Positions 45,136-46,871 of a stretch of DNA of 46,871 bases are shown one piece after another (the first letter of the stretch is position 1; each line of letters opens with the position of its first letter). This DNA comes from Acidobacteriaceae bacterium. GTDB taxonomy: Bacteria > Acidobacteriota > Terriglobia > Terriglobales > Acidobacteriaceae. The stretch covers positions 37,568 to 84,438 of the forward strand of contig PLXE01000084.1 of NCBI GenBank assembly GCA_003151335.1, given 5' to 3'. The position numbers were made by a program, and so were the translations under genes. The notes under the pieces are model-generated. The model saw only the letters and a list, made by a program, of their open reading frames with translations, did not search any database and had not been told where the DNA came from.

Positions 45136-45333
45136 TTAGCCAACGAATTCGTCATTGAGATTTTCCTTGACTATCTTTGTGAGTTCCCTGAGTGCCGAGG
45201 CTTCGATGTCTCCCCACTTTCCGAGATTCGCGTGGCAGGAGTTGCAGGTCACGATGGAAGTTTTCAACTTGCTTAGGATCAAAATGTCGCCACTGCCGCA
45301 TTTATAGCAGCCAAGCGTTATCGGGATGTCCAC
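45136..45333 (-). CDS. Small zinc-ribbon protein (65 aa)
   Basis: The GTG at 45333 (AAGGCGG upstream) opens MDIPITLGCYKCGSGDILIL; a second pair follows in VTCNSCHANLGKWGDIEASA. The two CxxC pairs, about 20 residues apart, form a single zinc ribbon. A helical tail ends LTKIVKENLNDEFVG. The function is unknown. Small stand-alone ribbons of this type are frequent in prophage and genomic-island cargo. Confidence 0.62.
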   Translation of the reverse strand: MDIPITLGCYKCGSGDILILSKLKTSIVTCNSCHANLGKWGDIEASALRELTKIVKENLNDEFVG

Positions 45334-45477
45334 GGGAAAGTCCGCCTTCTGTGAACGTGGTCACACGACATAGGCAAGTAAATTCTACACCCGCCAGTCG
45401 GCTGGTTTTTCATTGGAAGAACACAGCAAATGAAGGTCAGCGGTTTCCAAATCGACGTAGATTGCATGATACAGCAG

Positions 45478-45633
45478 TTACTCGAACTTGATGCCGTCAA
45501 TTCCCTTAAGGGCGCTCCCGAGACCGTTCTTGATCGATTCTGTGAATTTCTCTTTTGCGGCTTTCTGGATGGCGGCCTGTACGTCTCCCCTGTGCTCCGC
45601 AGAAACATCTGCACGCTCAAGCGACGACCTCAT
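45478..45633 (-). CDS. Small alpha-helical protein (51 aa), possibly 5'-truncated
   Basis: From the ATG at 45633 the frame reads MRSSLERADVSAEHRGDVQA, then AIQKAAKEKFTESIKNGLGS, and ends KGIDGIKFE. The open frame extends 13 codons further upstream (FWAAYITNTGW) to a stop, and that segment also looks like protein, so the real start may be lost. No family was recognised. An 83-codon frame on the opposite strand overlaps it completely and is judged the shadow. Confidence 0.45.
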   Translation of the reverse strand: MRSSLERADVSAEHRGDVQAAIQKAAKEKFTESIKNGLGSALKGIDGIKFE

Positions 45634-45681
45634 CCAGCCAGTATTCGTGATGTAAGCCGCCCAGAACGTCCATCACTCTGA

Positions 45682-46250
45682 TCTCGCAGTCCTGTGGCAG
45701 TCTGTGCCTGTGAGTCGTTGGTCGCCGTCGCGCTCGATCCGACGTTTTCTCAGGAATGCCTGGACCAAGACTGGAGTGGAGGTCGAGACCTTCGCCCGGA
45801 TCGTAATGTGTCCCTCAACCTGCCTGCGGATGGGCTCAACCGAGGCATGAGAGAGCGTCCGTGACCTCCGTACCCGCAAAGGGACCCCACGCCGACAGCG
45901 CCAATTCCGCCGCCAGCAGGCTGATCAAGAATCACTCCTCCAATCACGATGCGAGGTACAATGATTTTGCCGGGTGAAACGGCAGCGGGCTCTGCAGGGA
46001 TGCAACCATGCCGAGATAGCTTGGTTGGGCTCATCGAGACGATCACTGCATCTGCGCGAATATCCTTCTCGCGCTCCAGCCAACCCGCATCGGATCGGTA
46101 GAGCCGCATGCCTTGAAAACCACCGCCCGAAGGACGGAATCTACACTACCGGAGTCCTTCCCCAGTCCACGCTGAGGCGGCACATTTGCAGTTGGCGCGC
46201 AGACTCTTGTGCATAGCAGTGCTGGGCGCGAGGAATGTAAAGACTACCTC
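45682..46250. other. Eroded region upstream of the glycosyltransferase
   Basis: Two overlapping minus-strand frames may be one broken gene: 46109 down (MRLYRSDAGWLEREKDIRAD; GKIIVPRIVIGGVILDQPAG), then after a shift VEGHITIRAKVSTSTPVLVQ and AFLRKRRIERDG to about 45673. Neither part is recognised. No promoter of the glycosyltransferase gene could be identified with confidence. Confidence 0.35.
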
Positions 46251-46871
46251 ATGGAAGAAGGTTCTAAAATTCGCAAGATCGCGTTTGTCGGCGACCACTT
46301 GCCGCGCAAGTGCGGCATTGCGACGTTCACGTCTGACCTGCTTGCCGCCGTGGCAGCTGCGTATCCCCAAAGCCAGTGTTTCTCAGTGTCGGTGAATGAC
46401 ATTCAAGGTGGCTACAAGTACCCGCAAGTAGTTCGCTTCGAGATTGAGGAGCGGGATTTATCGTCTTATCTACGTGCTGCGGACTTCCTCAACATCAGCG
46501 ACGTGGACATCGTCTGCTTGCAGCACGAATTCGGCATTTTCGGCGGGCCCGCCGGCGGCCATATCCTGGCACTCCTGCGCGAATTGAGAACGCCTGTTGT
46601 CACTACGCTTCATACCATTTTGCATGAGCCGAACGCCGAGCAACGGCGCGTTATGCAGGAGTTGGTCTCGCTCTCGACCCGGCTCGTGGTCATGGCTGAG
46701 CGGGGGCGCCAGATGTTGCAGGAGATTTACCAGGCACCGCCGGCCAAGATCGATCTCATCCCGCATGGCATTCCCGACGTAGGATTCGTCGATCCGACCT
46801 ATTTCAAGGACCAGTTCGGTGTGGAAGGCAGGGTGGTGCTGCTCACGTTCGGGCTGCTTTCGCCGAACAAG
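46251..46871 (+). CDS. Glycosyltransferase family 4, N-terminal part (3' end outside window)
   Basis: The frame is open from ATG at 46251 to the window end (207 codons). KIRKIAFVGDHLPRKCGIAT is the GT-B N-terminal strand with the 'PRxCGIAtFt' motif seen in GT4 enzymes. VDIVCLQHEFGIFGGPAGGH, TPVVTTLHTILHEP and LVVMAERGRQMLQEIY follow, then IDLIPHGIPDVGF, the GT4 hinge region. It transfers a sugar from a nucleotide donor, probably in surface glycan or glycolipid assembly. The nucleotide-sugar-binding C-terminal half is outside the window. The start is preceded only by a distant GAGGAA. Confidence 0.88.
   Translation, partial: MEEGSKIRKIAFVGDHLPRKCGIATFTSDLLAAVAAAYPQSQCFSVSVNDIQGGYKYPQVVRFEIEERDLSSYLRAADFLNISDVDIVCLQHEFGIFGGPAGGHILALLRELRTPVVTTLHTILHEPNAEQRRVMQELVSLSTRLVVMAERGRQMLQEIYQAPPAKIDLIPHGIPDVGFVDPTYFKDQFGVEGRVVLLTFGLLSPNK

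Noticed and set aside
45430-45681. 83-codon plus-strand frame
   Set aside because: The opposite strand encodes a smoother, helix-like peptide ending in IDGIKFE; the plus-strand text degenerates into an Arg/Pro-rich tail.

Overview
The window looks like a chromosomal contig from an Acidobacteriota (Terriglobia-like) bacterium. This is inferred from gene content and style, not from any search: moderately high GC, TPR-rich membrane proteins, a Ser/Thr kinase fused to TPRs, a PEP-CTERM exported protein, DUF1572/DinB and SEL1 proteins, and many short palindromic intergenic repeats. No rRNA, tRNA or CRISPR array was seen.

Layout. 1-626: 3' end of the housekeeping sigma factor rpoD with a clean terminator. 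689-3465 (minus): a Tad/Flp-pilus-type cluster of two TadE-like pseudopilins and a TadG-like protein with a VWA domain, preceded by a decayed second TadG-like N-terminus. 3466-4386: non-coding, with 23-bp-spaced iterons that may be an IS relic. 4387-9427 (minus): a polytopic membrane/TPR protein bounded by two copies of a REP-like palindrome, Mn-type superoxide dismutase, and a zinc-ribbon/SEL1 protein. 9890-14452: an excisionase-type HTH protein, small membrane proteins, a PEP-CTERM protein with a strong terminator, a membrane protein made of two homologous halves, and an M20 metallopeptidase. 14533-23472: glgX, a threonine-dehydrogenase-like enzyme, DUF1572/DinB, FKBP isomerase, M28 peptidase, and a very short copper amine oxidase. 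23811-32041: exported low-complexity proteins, a ferredoxin-NADP reductase-like flavoprotein, an acyl-CoA thioesterase, a MoeB/ThiF-rhodanese fusion, 1-Cys peroxiredoxin and an enoyl-CoA hydratase homologue, separated by MITE-like repeats.

32193-46109 is the accessory part. Its core, 33944-40749 (minus), resembles a defence island: an intact FRG-domain protein, a frameshifted SIR2-like remnant, a large fusion of an LCAT/lipase-like alpha/beta hydrolase to a C-terminal CHAT (caspase-like) protease with its own near-consensus sigma-70 promoter, then a second FRG gene cut by a decayed integrase-type insertion sequence, plus another integrase scrap. A transmembrane Ser/Thr kinase with TPRs is divergent from it, followed by a 39-residue lysine-rich ORF and a run of small zinc-binding or unrecognised ORFs. 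The window ends inside a glycosyltransferase family 4 gene.

The most novel candidate is the lipase-CHAT fusion with its FRG and SIR2 neighbours: a protease and a lipase-type effector in one polypeptide, in a setting where antiphage genes accumulate. The next most interesting are the minimal copper amine oxidase, which keeps every catalytic residue, and the set of palindromic repeat families.
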